Positions 16,478-26,690 of a DNA stretch of 64,000 nt are shown here, one piece after another (position 1 is the first letter of the stretch; every line of letters begins with the position of its first letter). The DNA comes from Paraburkholderia aromaticivorans (GTDB lineage Bacteria; Pseudomonadota; Gammaproteobacteria; Burkholderiales; Burkholderiaceae): the NCBI RefSeq assembly GCF_002278075.1, contig NZ_CP022989.1, positions 4,092,001 through 4,156,000 of the forward strand, written 5' to 3'. The notes beneath the pieces are model-generated. The model saw only the letters and a list, made by a program, of their open reading frames with translations. It searched no databases and was not told where the DNA came from. Both the position numbers and the translations under genes were made by a program.

Positions 16478-17653
16478 GTGAGTAAAGATAGTTGCGTCGT
16501 TCGCTTCGACTGGCGACATGACCGTGTCTCTGTCGGCCATATCGCCGTCCGCGTGTCGGGACAGGAAAAGGAGGTGCTTCGGCTGATGGTGGAAAGCGCT
16601 GGACGTGTATGCGACCGCGAAGCATTGATGGGCGTCGTATGGGGCGAGCGTGCGATCCACATGGACGAGCTCTATCTGACCCAACTGGTCTACCGGTTAC
16701 GCAAGTCATTGAGGCCGCTCAGCCTCGGCGACCATATCGTGACGATGCCTCGTGCCGGCTATCGATTCGACCCGGAAGGACTACAGATCCATGCCGGCGA
16801 AGCCCCGCCGGACAACACGGTTTCGCCGCCTGGCACTTTCGTCGCGGATGAGCTTGCACCGCGCAGCGCAGGTCTTCGTCACTGGTGTGCGCGATTGCGT
16901 CCCAGCGCGTCCTATCAGCCGGCGTCGCCGGAATCGATCGGCCTGCCGGCCATTCACACCGAGGAGGGTGTCGTCACTCATGCTGGGGCAACCGTTCATT
17001 TGACGGGCTTCGAGCGCGCGCTACTCCAGGCGTTCGTCGAACAGCCCGACGTCACGCTGGAGCGTCACGAGTTGATCTCACGGATCTGGGGCGATGAGCA
17101 AGGCGTCGACGTCAATCGCCTGACGCGGCTGGTGTCGCGCTTGCGGCGTTCGCTGCAGCCGCTTGGACTCGACCAGCAACTGCTTTACATACCTTGTGTC
17201 GGATATCGGTTCTGCAGGACTGTGCCGCCTTCGCCCGGCGGTATCGGCAAAGGTGCCCGCGGCTCTCTGCTGTCATTCGCAGCCGCGCGTCAGGCTTTGT
17301 CGCGCGTGGTTGCCGCGCTCGCCTGGATCGCACCGTGGCTCGCATCGCGGCGGACCGTCCTGCCGATCGGCGCGGCGCTGTTCGCTCTCGCGGCCGCACT
17401 TGCGATGCCCGCCGACCTCGGCAACGCGAGCCACCTCAGCCGGCCCGTCTACGCACTGCGCACTGGACACGGCGCACCCATCACCTGCAGCGCCGATTTT
17501 GTTCATCGCGTATTCATTCGCGACGTAGTCGATTCAGTGACGGAGTCGAGTTCTCCAACCGTGCCAGCCACCCTGGACAACGCATGGAGCCGGATCGTCG
17601 CGGATTTACGCGCGGCGGGATGCCGTAGCGTGACACCTTCCGCGCCGTTGTAA
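16478..17653 (+). CDS. membrane-anchored ToxR-like regulator with two winged-helix domains
   Basis: A 391-residue protein starting at GTG (VSKDSCVVRFDW), with GGAGGA 4 bases upstream. An OmpR/PhoB-type winged helix lies at about 5-97 (QEKEVLRLMVESAGRVCDRE, ending PRAGYRF). A second copy lies at about 164-246 (FERALLQAFVEQPDVTLERH, ending PCVGYRF). A hydrophobic segment (TVLPIGAALFALAAALA, about 293-309) follows, then an 80-residue presumed periplasmic tail with only two cysteines (337, 382). One-component ToxR/CadC proteins sense periplasmic signals this way, but usually have one DNA-binding domain. It is divergent from the muramidase-chitinase-holin unit and probably controls it. The sensed signal is unknown; a chitin-derived or envelope cue is a guess. 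Confidence 0.8.
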   Translation: MSKDSCVVRFDWRHDRVSVGHIAVRVSGQEKEVLRLMVESAGRVCDREALMGVVWGERAIHMDELYLTQLVYRLRKSLRPLSLGDHIVTMPRAGYRFDPEGLQIHAGEAPPDNTVSPPGTFVADELAPRSAGLRHWCARLRPSASYQPASPESIGLPAIHTEEGVVTHAGATVHLTGFERALLQAFVEQPDVTLERHELISRIWGDEQGVDVNRLTRLVSRLRRSLQPLGLDQQLLYIPCVGYRFCRTVPPSPGGIGKGARGSLLSFAAARQALSRVVAALAWIAPWLASRRTVLPIGAALFALAAALAMPADLGNASHLSRPVYALRTGHGAPITCSADFVHRVFIRDVVDSVTESSSPTVPATLDNAWSRIVADLRAAGCRSVTPSAPL

Positions 17654-17923
17654 CGACCGACGTGGATCGGCCTTGGATAGGGCGGCGGGATGCCGCGCTG
17701 AACCCTGCGGCAATCCCCGGCTCAGGGTGGTCGGCGAGACGGGTCTCGCGGCGGCGCCCACGCGTGAGCGCGTAAGGGGCGTGGGTGACTCGTCGCGCCT
17801 GGAATCGTCACCGGGCCGGGCAAGTAGGCCGCGGCCCACGCGGCGGCATTGGGCAACGGCGCTTGCCGTGCCGCCTGTGCGTCGAGCGGAACGCTCAGCG
17901 CGCAGGCGGCCGATCTGGCAACG
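17654..17923. other. intergenic stretch with a GC-rich hairpin
   Basis: No gene is supported here. CCCACGC (17757-17763) and GCGTGGG (17779-17785) can form a stem between the converging regulator and nudF genes, but there is no T tract. The remaining sequence is GC-rich, with fragments of open frame that show no recognisable protein. Confidence 0.35.
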
Positions 17924-18508
17924 CTATTGCGGCTGCCCTACCGGCCACGCGCCCGACAAAACCTTCTCCAGCCAGAATGTGCCGATCACCGTCTTGACGT
18001 CGGTGATTTTGCCCGTGCGAACCCACTCGGTCACCTCGGGCACAGTCGCCGTGAACAGTTCGAGAAATTCGCCGTCGTCGAGCTTGCGCTCACCGGCGGT
18101 CAAACCACGCGCGAGATAGATGTCGATGAATTCGGTCGAGTACGAAATGATCGGGTGTATACGCGTCAGATAAACGTACTCACGCGCGGTGTAGCCCGTC
18201 TCTTCTCGCAGTTCCCGAATCGCGCAGGCCAACGCCCCTTCATTCGGGTCGAGCTTGCCGGCCGGATACTCGACCATGACCTTGCCCATCGGGTAGCGAT
18301 ACTGGCTTTCCAGCAACACGCGGCCGTCGTCGAATAACGGAATCACCATCACGGCGCCCGGATGCTGAACGTATTCGCGCGTGGCGTGCTTGCCGTCCGG
18401 CAGGCGAACGGTGTCGCACTTGAGCGTCAGAAACGGCCCTTGATGCATCGTTTTGCTCTCGAGACAGGTCTCCGTGAGCAAGGCGTCGTGATCGGGAAGT
18501 TCAGCCAT
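17924..18508 (-). CDS. nudF: NUDIX hydrolase, ADP-ribose pyrophosphatase type
   Basis: A 194-residue protein with a complete Nudix box. GKLDPNE is followed by seven residues and then RELREETGY, which supplies the metal-binding glutamates. The N-terminal block LKCDTVRLPDGKHATREYVQHPGAV is characteristic of the NudF/ADP-ribose pyrophosphatase group. The reaction is hydrolysis of ADP-ribose to AMP and ribose 5-phosphate in the cytoplasm. It lies 44 bases downstream of the DUF2818 gene at the end of the nuo operon, an arrangement I associate with Burkholderiales. It may remove ADP-ribose arising from NAD turnover. Confidence 0.85.
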   Translation of the reverse strand: MAELPDHDALLTETCLESKTMHQGPFLTLKCDTVRLPDGKHATREYVQHPGAVMVIPLFDDGRVLLESQYRYPMGKVMVEYPAGKLDPNEGALACAIRELREETGYTAREYVYLTRIHPIISYSTEFIDIYLARGLTAGERKLDDGEFLELFTATVPEVTEWVRTGKITDVKTVIGTFWLEKVLSGAWPVGQPQ

Positions 18509-18552
18509 ATGCGGACCTCAGGACAACTGGGTGCGCCGACGGCGAGACGCCG

Positions 18553-18849
18553 TCAGCGGCGTTTGACGAGATACTGGAAGGTGAAGCCGGGGAATGCGAA
18601 CACCACGAATAGCGCGAATGTGATCGCGTAAAACTGCCATCCCTGTTCGAAGCGGTTGCCCGCGCGCGCTTCCAGCAGAAAACCGAGCGCGCCGACCACG
18701 AAGTACAGCACGATCAATTCGGCAATCCGGATCCAGCCGCTTTTCTTCGCCGCCTTCAGCGGCACGGCGGCGAAGAGGCGCTGATTCAGGAACGGCAGGT
18801 TGGCGCCGACCAGCGCCAACAGCACGATAAACCAACCCGCAGCCGACAT
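18553..18849 (-). CDS. DUF2818 family membrane protein
   Basis: A 98-residue protein with three hydrophobic segments: about 5-23, 41-59 (RIAELIVLYFVVGALGFLLE) and 72-90 (FYAITFALFVVFAFPGF). It has a positively charged C-terminus. Its ATG overlaps the nuoN stop by one base (TGATG), so it is translationally coupled to complex I. DUF2818 proteins follow nuoN in many beta-proteobacteria, and no biochemical role is established. An accessory or assembly factor for the membrane arm is a reasonable guess from position only. Confidence 0.85.
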   Translation of the reverse strand: MSAAGWFIVLLALVGANLPFLNQRLFAAVPLKAAKKSGWIRIAELIVLYFVVGALGFLLEARAGNRFEQGWQFYAITFALFVVFAFPGFTFQYLVKRR

Positions 18850-20321
18850 CAGAGCAGCAGCGTGTGCTGGATAGCCTGCAGGCAGGCCTTCAACAACGGA
18901 TCCGGCACGATACCGAGCACCAGTACGGCCACGCCATTGACGGCGAGCAAGGCACGCGTGCTGGTGTCGGCGAGGATCGGCGACTTGTCCTGCGGTTCAT
19001 CGAAATACATCAGCTTGACGATACGCAGGTAGTAGAACGCGCCGAACAGCGACGTGATCACGGCGAGCACCGTCAGCCACGTCAAACCAGCGTTCATGGT
19101 GGCCTGCAGCACCGCGAGCTTCGCGTAGAAGCCGACCGCGGGCGGAATGCCGGCGAGCGAGAACATCATGACCATCATCACGAACGCGAACACCGGGCTA
19201 CGCTGATTCAGGCCCTTGAAGTCTTCGAGCGTGTCCGCTTCGAAATCGCGGCGAGCCAGCAGCATGATGACGCCGAACGTTCCCATCGTCGTGATCAGGT
19301 AGACGATGCTGTAGTACATGGCCGAGCCGTACGCGTTGGCGGCGCCCGTGGTCTTGCTGTCGACCACGCCGGCCAGCAGACCCAGCAGCACGAAGCCCAT
19401 GTTCGAGATCGCCGAGTAAGCGAGCATCCGCTTGACGTTGCGCTGCACGATACCGGTAATGTTGCCGACGATCAGCGAGAGCGCCGCGAGAATCACGAGC
19501 ATCTGCTGCCATTCCACCGCCAGCGGCAGCAGGCCCATCACCAGGAAGCGCAAGCCCCAGGCAAATGCGGCCACCTTCGGACCGCCGCCGACCATCAGCG
19601 TCATGGCCGTCGGTGCGCCCTGATACACGTCAGGCACCCACATGTGGAACGGCACCGCACCCATCTTGAACGCCACGCCCGCCACGATGAAGATCACGCC
19701 GAACAGCAGCACGCTCGGGTCGTAGTGGCTCGTGCCGATCGCCTTGAACACTTCGTTCAGGTCGAGCGAACCGGTCGCACCGTACAGCATGGAGATGCCG
19801 TACAGCAGGAAGCCGGAAGCCAGCGCGCCGAGCACGTAGTACTTCATGGCCGCCTCGTTCGACGGCGCCGCGTCACGGCGCAGCGCGATCGCGCCGTACA
19901 ACGACAGCGACATCAGTTCCAGGCCGAGATACAACGTCAGGAAGTTGTTGCCGGAGATCATGACGAGCTGACCGAGCAACGAGAACATGCCCAGCAGGAA
20001 GAACTCGCCGCGGAACAGTCCGCGATCCTCGAGATAGCGGCGCGAATAGACGATCGACACGGCGTAGCCGAGCGTCACCACCGCTTTCATCACGTTGGCG
20101 AACGAATCCACCACGTACATATGGCCGAAGTAGTAGCGCACTTGCGGGTCGAACGCGTTCATCGCAAACCAGATGCCGGCGACGAGCGTCGAGAAGAACG
20201 CGATGAAATACGTGGTACGGCGACCGGCCTGGCCGACGAACGTGTCGTTGAGCCACGCGACGACAACGGCGAGCATCACCAGCGCGTCAGGCAACAGAGC
20301 AGTCATAGGGGCGTTTTGCAT
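18849..20321 (-). CDS. nuoN: NADH-quinone oxidoreductase subunit N
   Basis: A 490-residue antiporter-like membrane subunit of complex I, with about 14 hydrophobic helices. Conserved blocks are YLGLELMSLSLYGAIAL, MGAVPFHMWVPDVYQGAPTAMT, NVKRMLAYSAISNMGF and SLAGIPPAVGFYAKLAVL. These carry the proton-path glutamate and lysines. GGAGGA lies about 10 bases before the ATG. It is the last of the 14 core nuo genes on the minus strand and overlaps the DUF2818 gene. The subunit sits in the inner membrane and contributes to proton pumping. Confidence 0.96.
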   Translation of the reverse strand: MQNAPMTALLPDALVMLAVVVAWLNDTFVGQAGRRTTYFIAFFSTLVAGIWFAMNAFDPQVRYYFGHMYVVDSFANVMKAVVTLGYAVSIVYSRRYLEDRGLFRGEFFLLGMFSLLGQLVMISGNNFLTLYLGLELMSLSLYGAIALRRDAAPSNEAAMKYYVLGALASGFLLYGISMLYGATGSLDLNEVFKAIGTSHYDPSVLLFGVIFIVAGVAFKMGAVPFHMWVPDVYQGAPTAMTLMVGGGPKVAAFAWGLRFLVMGLLPLAVEWQQMLVILAALSLIVGNITGIVQRNVKRMLAYSAISNMGFVLLGLLAGVVDSKTTGAANAYGSAMYYSIVYLITTMGTFGVIMLLARRDFEADTLEDFKGLNQRSPVFAFVMMVMMFSLAGIPPAVGFYAKLAVLQATMNAGLTWLTVLAVITSLFGAFYYLRIVKLMYFDEPQDKSPILADTSTRALLAVNGVAVLVLGIVPDPLLKACLQAIQHTLLL

Positions 20322-20345
20322 GGTCTTTAATTCCTCCGCTCTGCG

Positions 20346-21836
20346 TTACTGAGGCAACGGCAGCTTTGATTGCGCAACGTGGGAGAGGAGGTTTTCCACG
20401 GATACGTGCATCACATCGGTAAAGGGCTTCGGATACAGGCCCATGAACAGCGTCAGTGCGGCGAGCACTGCCAGCATGCAAAATTCGCGGCGGCTGATGT
20501 CGAGCAGGCTCTTCACGTGATCGTTGGCGATCGCGCCGAAGTACACGCGCTTGTACATCCACAGCGTGTAGGCCGCGCCGAGAATCAGCGTGACGGCCGC
20601 GCCGCCGGCAATCCAGAAGTTGTACTGGACGGCCGCCAGAATCACCATGAACTCGCCGACGAAGCCGGAGGTGCCCGGCAAGCCGCAATTGGCCATGGAG
20701 AACAGCATGGCGAACGCCGCAAACTTCGGCATCACGTTGACGACACCGCCGTAATCGGCGATCTGACGCGAATGCATACGGTCATACAGCACGCCGATGC
20801 TCAGGAACATCGCGCCCGACACGAAGCCGTGCGAGATCATCTGCACGATCGCGCCTTCCACGCCGAGCTGGTTGAAGATGAAGAAGCCGAGCGTCACGAA
20901 ACCCATGTGCGCGATCGACGAATACGCAACCAGCTTCTTCATGTCCGTCTGCACCATCGCCACGAGGCCGATGTAGATCACGGCGATCAGCGACAGCGTG
21001 ATGACGACCGGCGCCAGAAAGTGGCTGGCGTCCGGCGTGATCGGCAACGAGAAGCGCAGGAAACCGTATGCGCCCAGCTTCAGCATGATCGCGGCCAGCA
21101 CGACCGAGCCGCCGGTCGGCGCTTCCACGTGGGCGTCAGGCAACCACGTGTGAACCGGCCACATCGGCACCTTCACGGCGAAGGCCATGAAGAACGCGAT
21201 GAATAGCAGCACCTGTGGCGTCATGGCGATCTGCGCATGCTGCCACGTGGCGAGGTCGAACGTGCCGGTCTGGATGTACAGGTACAGCAACGCGACCAGC
21301 ATCAGCAGCGAGCCCATCAGCGTGTACAGGAAGAACTTGAACGCCGCGTACACGCGGTTCGCCCCACCCCACACGCCGATGATGATGTACATCGGAATCA
21401 GCGTCGCTTCGAAGAACACATAGAACAGCATGCCGTCGGCCGAGCTGAACACGCCGACCATGATGCCCGACAGGATCAGGAATGCGGCGAGGTACTGCGC
21501 CACGTTCTTCGTGATCACTTCCCACGCGGCGATCACGACGATCACCGTGATCAAGGCGGTCAACACGACGAACCACATCGAGATACCGTCGACACCCAGG
21601 TGGTACGTGATGTTGAAACGCTCGATCCAGTTGGCTTTTTCGACGAACTGCAGATCGGCGGTGCTCGAATCAAAACCGGTAATCAGCGGGATCGTCACGA
21701 GGAAGCTGACGACCGAGCCGATGAGCGCCATCCAGCGCGCGGGCCCCGGGTTCCGGTCGGAACCGATGGCGAGAACCAGCAGGCCGACGAGGATCGGTAA
21801 CCAGATTGCGATACTGAGAATCGGATAAGCGTGCAT
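20346..21836 (-). CDS. nuoM: NADH-quinone oxidoreductase subunit M
   Basis: A 496-residue antiporter-like subunit. Diagnostic segments are VFFEATLIPMYIIIGVWGG, VPMWPVHTWLPDAHVEAPTG, DMKKLVAYSSIAHMGFVTLG and NCGLPGTSGFVGEFMVI. The lysines and the helix-5 glutamate of the proton channel are present. A GAGGG ribosome site precedes the ATG by about 7 bases. It lies between nuoL (15 bases upstream) and nuoN (24 bases downstream). It is an inner-membrane subunit coupling quinone reduction to proton translocation. Confidence 0.96.
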   Translation of the reverse strand: MHAYPILSIAIWLPILVGLLVLAIGSDRNPGPARWMALIGSVVSFLVTIPLITGFDSSTADLQFVEKANWIERFNITYHLGVDGISMWFVVLTALITVIVVIAAWEVITKNVAQYLAAFLILSGIMVGVFSSADGMLFYVFFEATLIPMYIIIGVWGGANRVYAAFKFFLYTLMGSLLMLVALLYLYIQTGTFDLATWQHAQIAMTPQVLLFIAFFMAFAVKVPMWPVHTWLPDAHVEAPTGGSVVLAAIMLKLGAYGFLRFSLPITPDASHFLAPVVITLSLIAVIYIGLVAMVQTDMKKLVAYSSIAHMGFVTLGFFIFNQLGVEGAIVQMISHGFVSGAMFLSIGVLYDRMHSRQIADYGGVVNVMPKFAAFAMLFSMANCGLPGTSGFVGEFMVILAAVQYNFWIAGGAAVTLILGAAYTLWMYKRVYFGAIANDHVKSLLDISRREFCMLAVLAALTLFMGLYPKPFTDVMHVSVENLLSHVAQSKLPLPQ

Positions 21837-21850
21837 TAGTGTCCCTCGCC

Positions 21851-23908
<2,058 letters not shown>

Positions 23909-23925
23909 AACCGCTTTTCCTGAAA

Positions 23926-24231
23926 TTAACCTTTGAGCTGATCGAGATCCTCGACATTGATCGTGTCGAGACTACGGAACAGGGTCACCAGAATCGCGAG
24001 GCCAATTGCCGCTTCCGCTGCCGCAACCGTCAGCACGAAGAAGACGAAGATCTGGCCATGCACGTCGCCGAGATAATGCGAGAACGCGACGAAATTGGTG
24101 TTCACCGCGAGCAGCATCAGCTCGATCGCCATCAGGATGATGATGACGTTCCGACGGTTCAGGAAAATGCCGACGATGCTGATCGCAAACAGGATCGCGC
24201 CGAGGACAAGGTAATGGGCAAGGGTCAACAT
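23926..24231 (-). CDS. nuoK: NADH-quinone oxidoreductase subunit K
   Basis: A 101-residue, three-helix membrane subunit of complex I (ND4L homologue), exactly the usual size. It has the conserved buried glutamates in [18 protein letters not shown] and [17 protein letters not shown], which belong to the axial proton-transfer path. It lies between nuoJ (20 bases upstream) and nuoL. Nothing unusual is seen. Confidence 0.96.
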
Positions 24232-24251
24232 GATTTCTATCTCCTGTCCGC

Positions 24252-24941
24252 TCAGCTGTTCTTGGCTGGTGCCGAGTCGGCCGCTGCTGCTGCCGCTGCC
24301 GCGGCTTCTTCCGCCGCGACGGTAGCCGCGGTCTTTTCCGATTTCATCTTCACGACGCGCACGCGGTCTTGAGCGCGCACCTTGACCTGTTCGCTGACGT
24401 TCTGACGTTTGCTGTCTTTCTTGTGGCTCGTGGTCAGCGCGATCGCCGCGATGATCGCCACCAGCAGCACCAGACCGGCCACTTCGAACGCGAAGATGTA
24501 GTCGGTGTAAATGATCTTGCCGATCAGGCGCGTGTTCGACCAGTCGCCCATGCCGTTAGCGGCGGCCGTGGTGTCGCGCAGCGCCGTGGCGGTCGCGCCG
24601 TAGCCGTGCCACAGGATCAGCGCGGTTTCGATCACGATGATCGCGCCCACCAGCGTGGCCATTGGCACGAAGCGTTTGAAGTCTTTGCGCAGCACGTCGA
24701 TATTGATGTCCAGCATCATCACGACGAACAGGAACAGCACCATCACCGCGCCGACGTAGACCAGCACCAGCAGGATTGCAAGGAACTCGGCCTGCAGCAG
24801 CATCCAGATCGCCGCTGCGTTGAAGAACGCCAGCACCAGAAACAGTGCGGACGACACCGGGTTGCGCGAGGTGATCACCTTCAGCCCTGAAACCACCAGG
24901 AGCAGCGCGAAGATGTAGAACAGTACGGTCGTGAATTCCAT
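24252..24941 (-). CDS. nuoJ: NADH-quinone oxidoreductase subunit J with alanine-rich C-terminal tail
   Basis: A 229-residue membrane subunit of complex I (ND6 homologue). Residues 1-165 hold five transmembrane helices, including the pi-bulge region [20 protein letters not shown]. The C-terminal 60 residues are hydrophilic ([20 protein letters not shown]). They end in an alanine run encoded by alternating GCC/GCT/GCA-type codons (plus-strand 24270-24325) and then DSAPAKNS. E. coli NuoJ is 184 residues, so the tail is an extension. A 180-base gap with a hairpin separates it from nuoI. Confidence 0.94.
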
Positions 24942-25032
24942 GATTACCGGTTCATCGTTAGGCCATCGTCAGGCATTGTTCTTTGGCACATGTGACTGGC
25001 ATACCGCCAGAACAGCCGCACAGGTGCGCCGT

Positions 25033-25054
25033 GCCGCGGCGTTCAGGCCGCGGC
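25033..25054. repeat. GC hairpin in the nuoI-nuoJ spacer
   Basis: GCCGCGGC occurs twice (25033-25040, 25047-25054) around GTTCAG. Each copy is itself palindromic, so a strong 8-bp stem forms in the mRNA. It lies in the only long gap (180 bases) in this half of the operon. No T tract is present, and the role is unknown (possible mRNA processing or stability element). Confidence 0.45.
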
Positions 25055-25121
25055 GCCCGGCCCGACAACAGGCCGTGATTGCTGCATTTACTGCTGCATT
25101 GACTGCTTCAACTGAAGCGCT

Positions 25122-25610
25122 TCAACGATACGGTGCGTCGGCTGCCTTGTTCGCAGCGATCTCCGTCTCATAACGATCGCCAACGGCCAGCAGCATGTCT
25201 TTCGTGAAGTACAGGTCGCCACGCTTTTCACCGTGGTACTCGAGAATGTGCGTTTCGACGATCGAATCGACCGGGCAGCTTTCTTCGCAGAAACCGCAGA
25301 AGATGCACTTGGTCAGGTCGATGTCGTAGCGCGTCGTGCGGCGGGTATTGTCCGCACGCGTTTCCGACTCGATCGTAATCGCGAGCGCCGGACACACCGC
25401 TTCGCACAGCTTGCAGGCAATGCAGCGTTCTTCACCGTTTTCATAGCGGCGCAGCGCATGCAGGCCGCGGAAACGCGGCGAGATCGGGGTCTTCTCTTCC
25501 GGGAACTGCACGGTCACCTTGCGCTGGAACGTATAACGTCCGGTCAGCGCGAGGCCTTTGAGCAACTCCGTGAGGAAGAAGGTCTTGAAAAAATTTTGGA
25601 TTGCGGTCAT
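25122..25610 (-). CDS. nuoI: NADH-quinone oxidoreductase subunit I (two 4Fe-4S clusters)
   Basis: A 162-residue ferredoxin-type subunit. Two classic cysteine motifs are visible, [12 protein letters not shown] and [12 protein letters not shown], each followed by the proline typical of 8Fe ferredoxins. These bind clusters N6a and N6b, which relay electrons to N2 in NuoB. The N-terminal amphipathic helix ([18 protein letters not shown]) contacts the membrane. It starts 15 bases after nuoH ends. Confidence 0.96.
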   Translation of the reverse strand: MTAIQNFFKTFFLTELLKGLALTGRYTFQRKVTVQFPEEKTPISPRFRGLHALRRYENGEERCIACKLCEAVCPALAITIESETRADNTRRTTRYDIDLTKCIFCGFCEESCPVDSIVETHILEYHGEKRGDLYFTKDMLLAVGDRYETEIAANKAADAPYR

Positions 25611-25625
25611 GGGTTCATCCGCCCT

Positions 25626-26690
25626 TTATTTCCAGATATTCAACGGCGACATGATCCAGAAGCCGACCACCACCAGCCACACCACGCAGACCGGAATGAA
25701 GATCTTCCAGCCCAGACGCATGATCTGGTCATAGCGATAGCGCGGGAACGTGGCACGCGCCCAGATGAACACCGACAACAGGAAGAAAACCTTGGCGACG
25801 AGCCATACGATGCCCGGGACAAACGACAGGAAGCCGAACGGTGCGCTCCAGCCGCCGAGGAACAGTGTTGCAGCCAATGCCGAGATCACGATCATGTTGA
25901 TGTACTCGGCGAGGAAGAACAGCGCGAACGCCATACCCGAGTAATCGATCATGTGGCCCGCGACGATTTCCGACTCCCCTTCCACCACGTCGAACGGGTG
26001 ACGGTTCGTTTCGGCGATGCCCGAGATGAAGTACACGACGAACATCGGCAGCAGCGGAAGCCAGTTCCACGACAGGAAGTTCAAGCCGTATGAAGCGAAG
26101 ATGCCATGTTCCTGCGAAGCGACGATGCCCGACAGGTTCAGCGTGCCGGCGGTCATCAGCACGACGACGAGCGCGAAGCCCATCGAAATTTCGTACGACA
26201 CCATCTGGGCCGCGGCCCGCATGGCGCCGAGGAACGCGTACTTCGAGTTCGACGCCCAGCCGGCCAGGATCACGCCGTACACGCCGATCGACGAGATCGC
26301 CATCGCGTAGAGCAGACCCGCGTTGATGTCGCCGAGCACCGCGCCTGCCTGGAACGGAATCACCGCCCATACGGCAAAGGCCGGTACCACCACCATGATC
26401 GGCGCGATCATGTAAATCCAGCGGCTCGCCTGCGCGGGCTGAATCACTTCTTTCAGCAGCAGCTTCAGCACGTCGGCGATCGGCTGCAAAAGACCCGCGG
26501 GACCGACGCGGTTCGGGCCGAGACGCACATGCATCCAGCCGATCAGCTTACGCTCCCACAGAATCAGGTAAGCCACGCACAGCAGGATCACGACGGCCAC
26601 CACCAGGATGCGCACCAGTGCCCACACCGTGGGCCATGCCACACCGAGAAGCTGGGTGCCGCCCGAGTTGATCGTATCGAACAAGCTCAT
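25626..26690 (-). CDS. nuoH: NADH-quinone oxidoreductase subunit H
   Basis: A 354-residue membrane subunit (ND1 homologue) linking the hydrophilic arm to the pump. It has eight hydrophobic helices and the conserved loops [30 protein letters not shown]-like text (here [19 protein letters not shown]) and [22 protein letters not shown]. The loops line the quinone chamber. Its ATG directly follows the nuoG stop codon (TAAATG), so it is coupled to nuoG translation. Confidence 0.96.
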   Translation of the reverse strand: MSLFDTINSGGTQLLGVAWPTVWALVRILVVAVVILLCVAYLILWERKLIGWMHVRLGPNRVGPAGLLQPIADVLKLLLKEVIQPAQASRWIYMIAPIMVVVPAFAVWAVIPFQAGAVLGDINAGLLYAMAISSIGVYGVILAGWASNSKYAFLGAMRAAAQMVSYEISMGFALVVVLMTAGTLNLSGIVASQEHGIFASYGLNFLSWNWLPLLPMFVVYFISGIAETNRHPFDVVEGESEIVAGHMIDYSGMAFALFFLAEYINMIVISALAATLFLGGWSAPFGFLSFVPGIVWLVAKVFFLLSVFIWARATFPRYRYDQIMRLGWKIFIPVCVVWLVVVGFWIMSPLNIWK

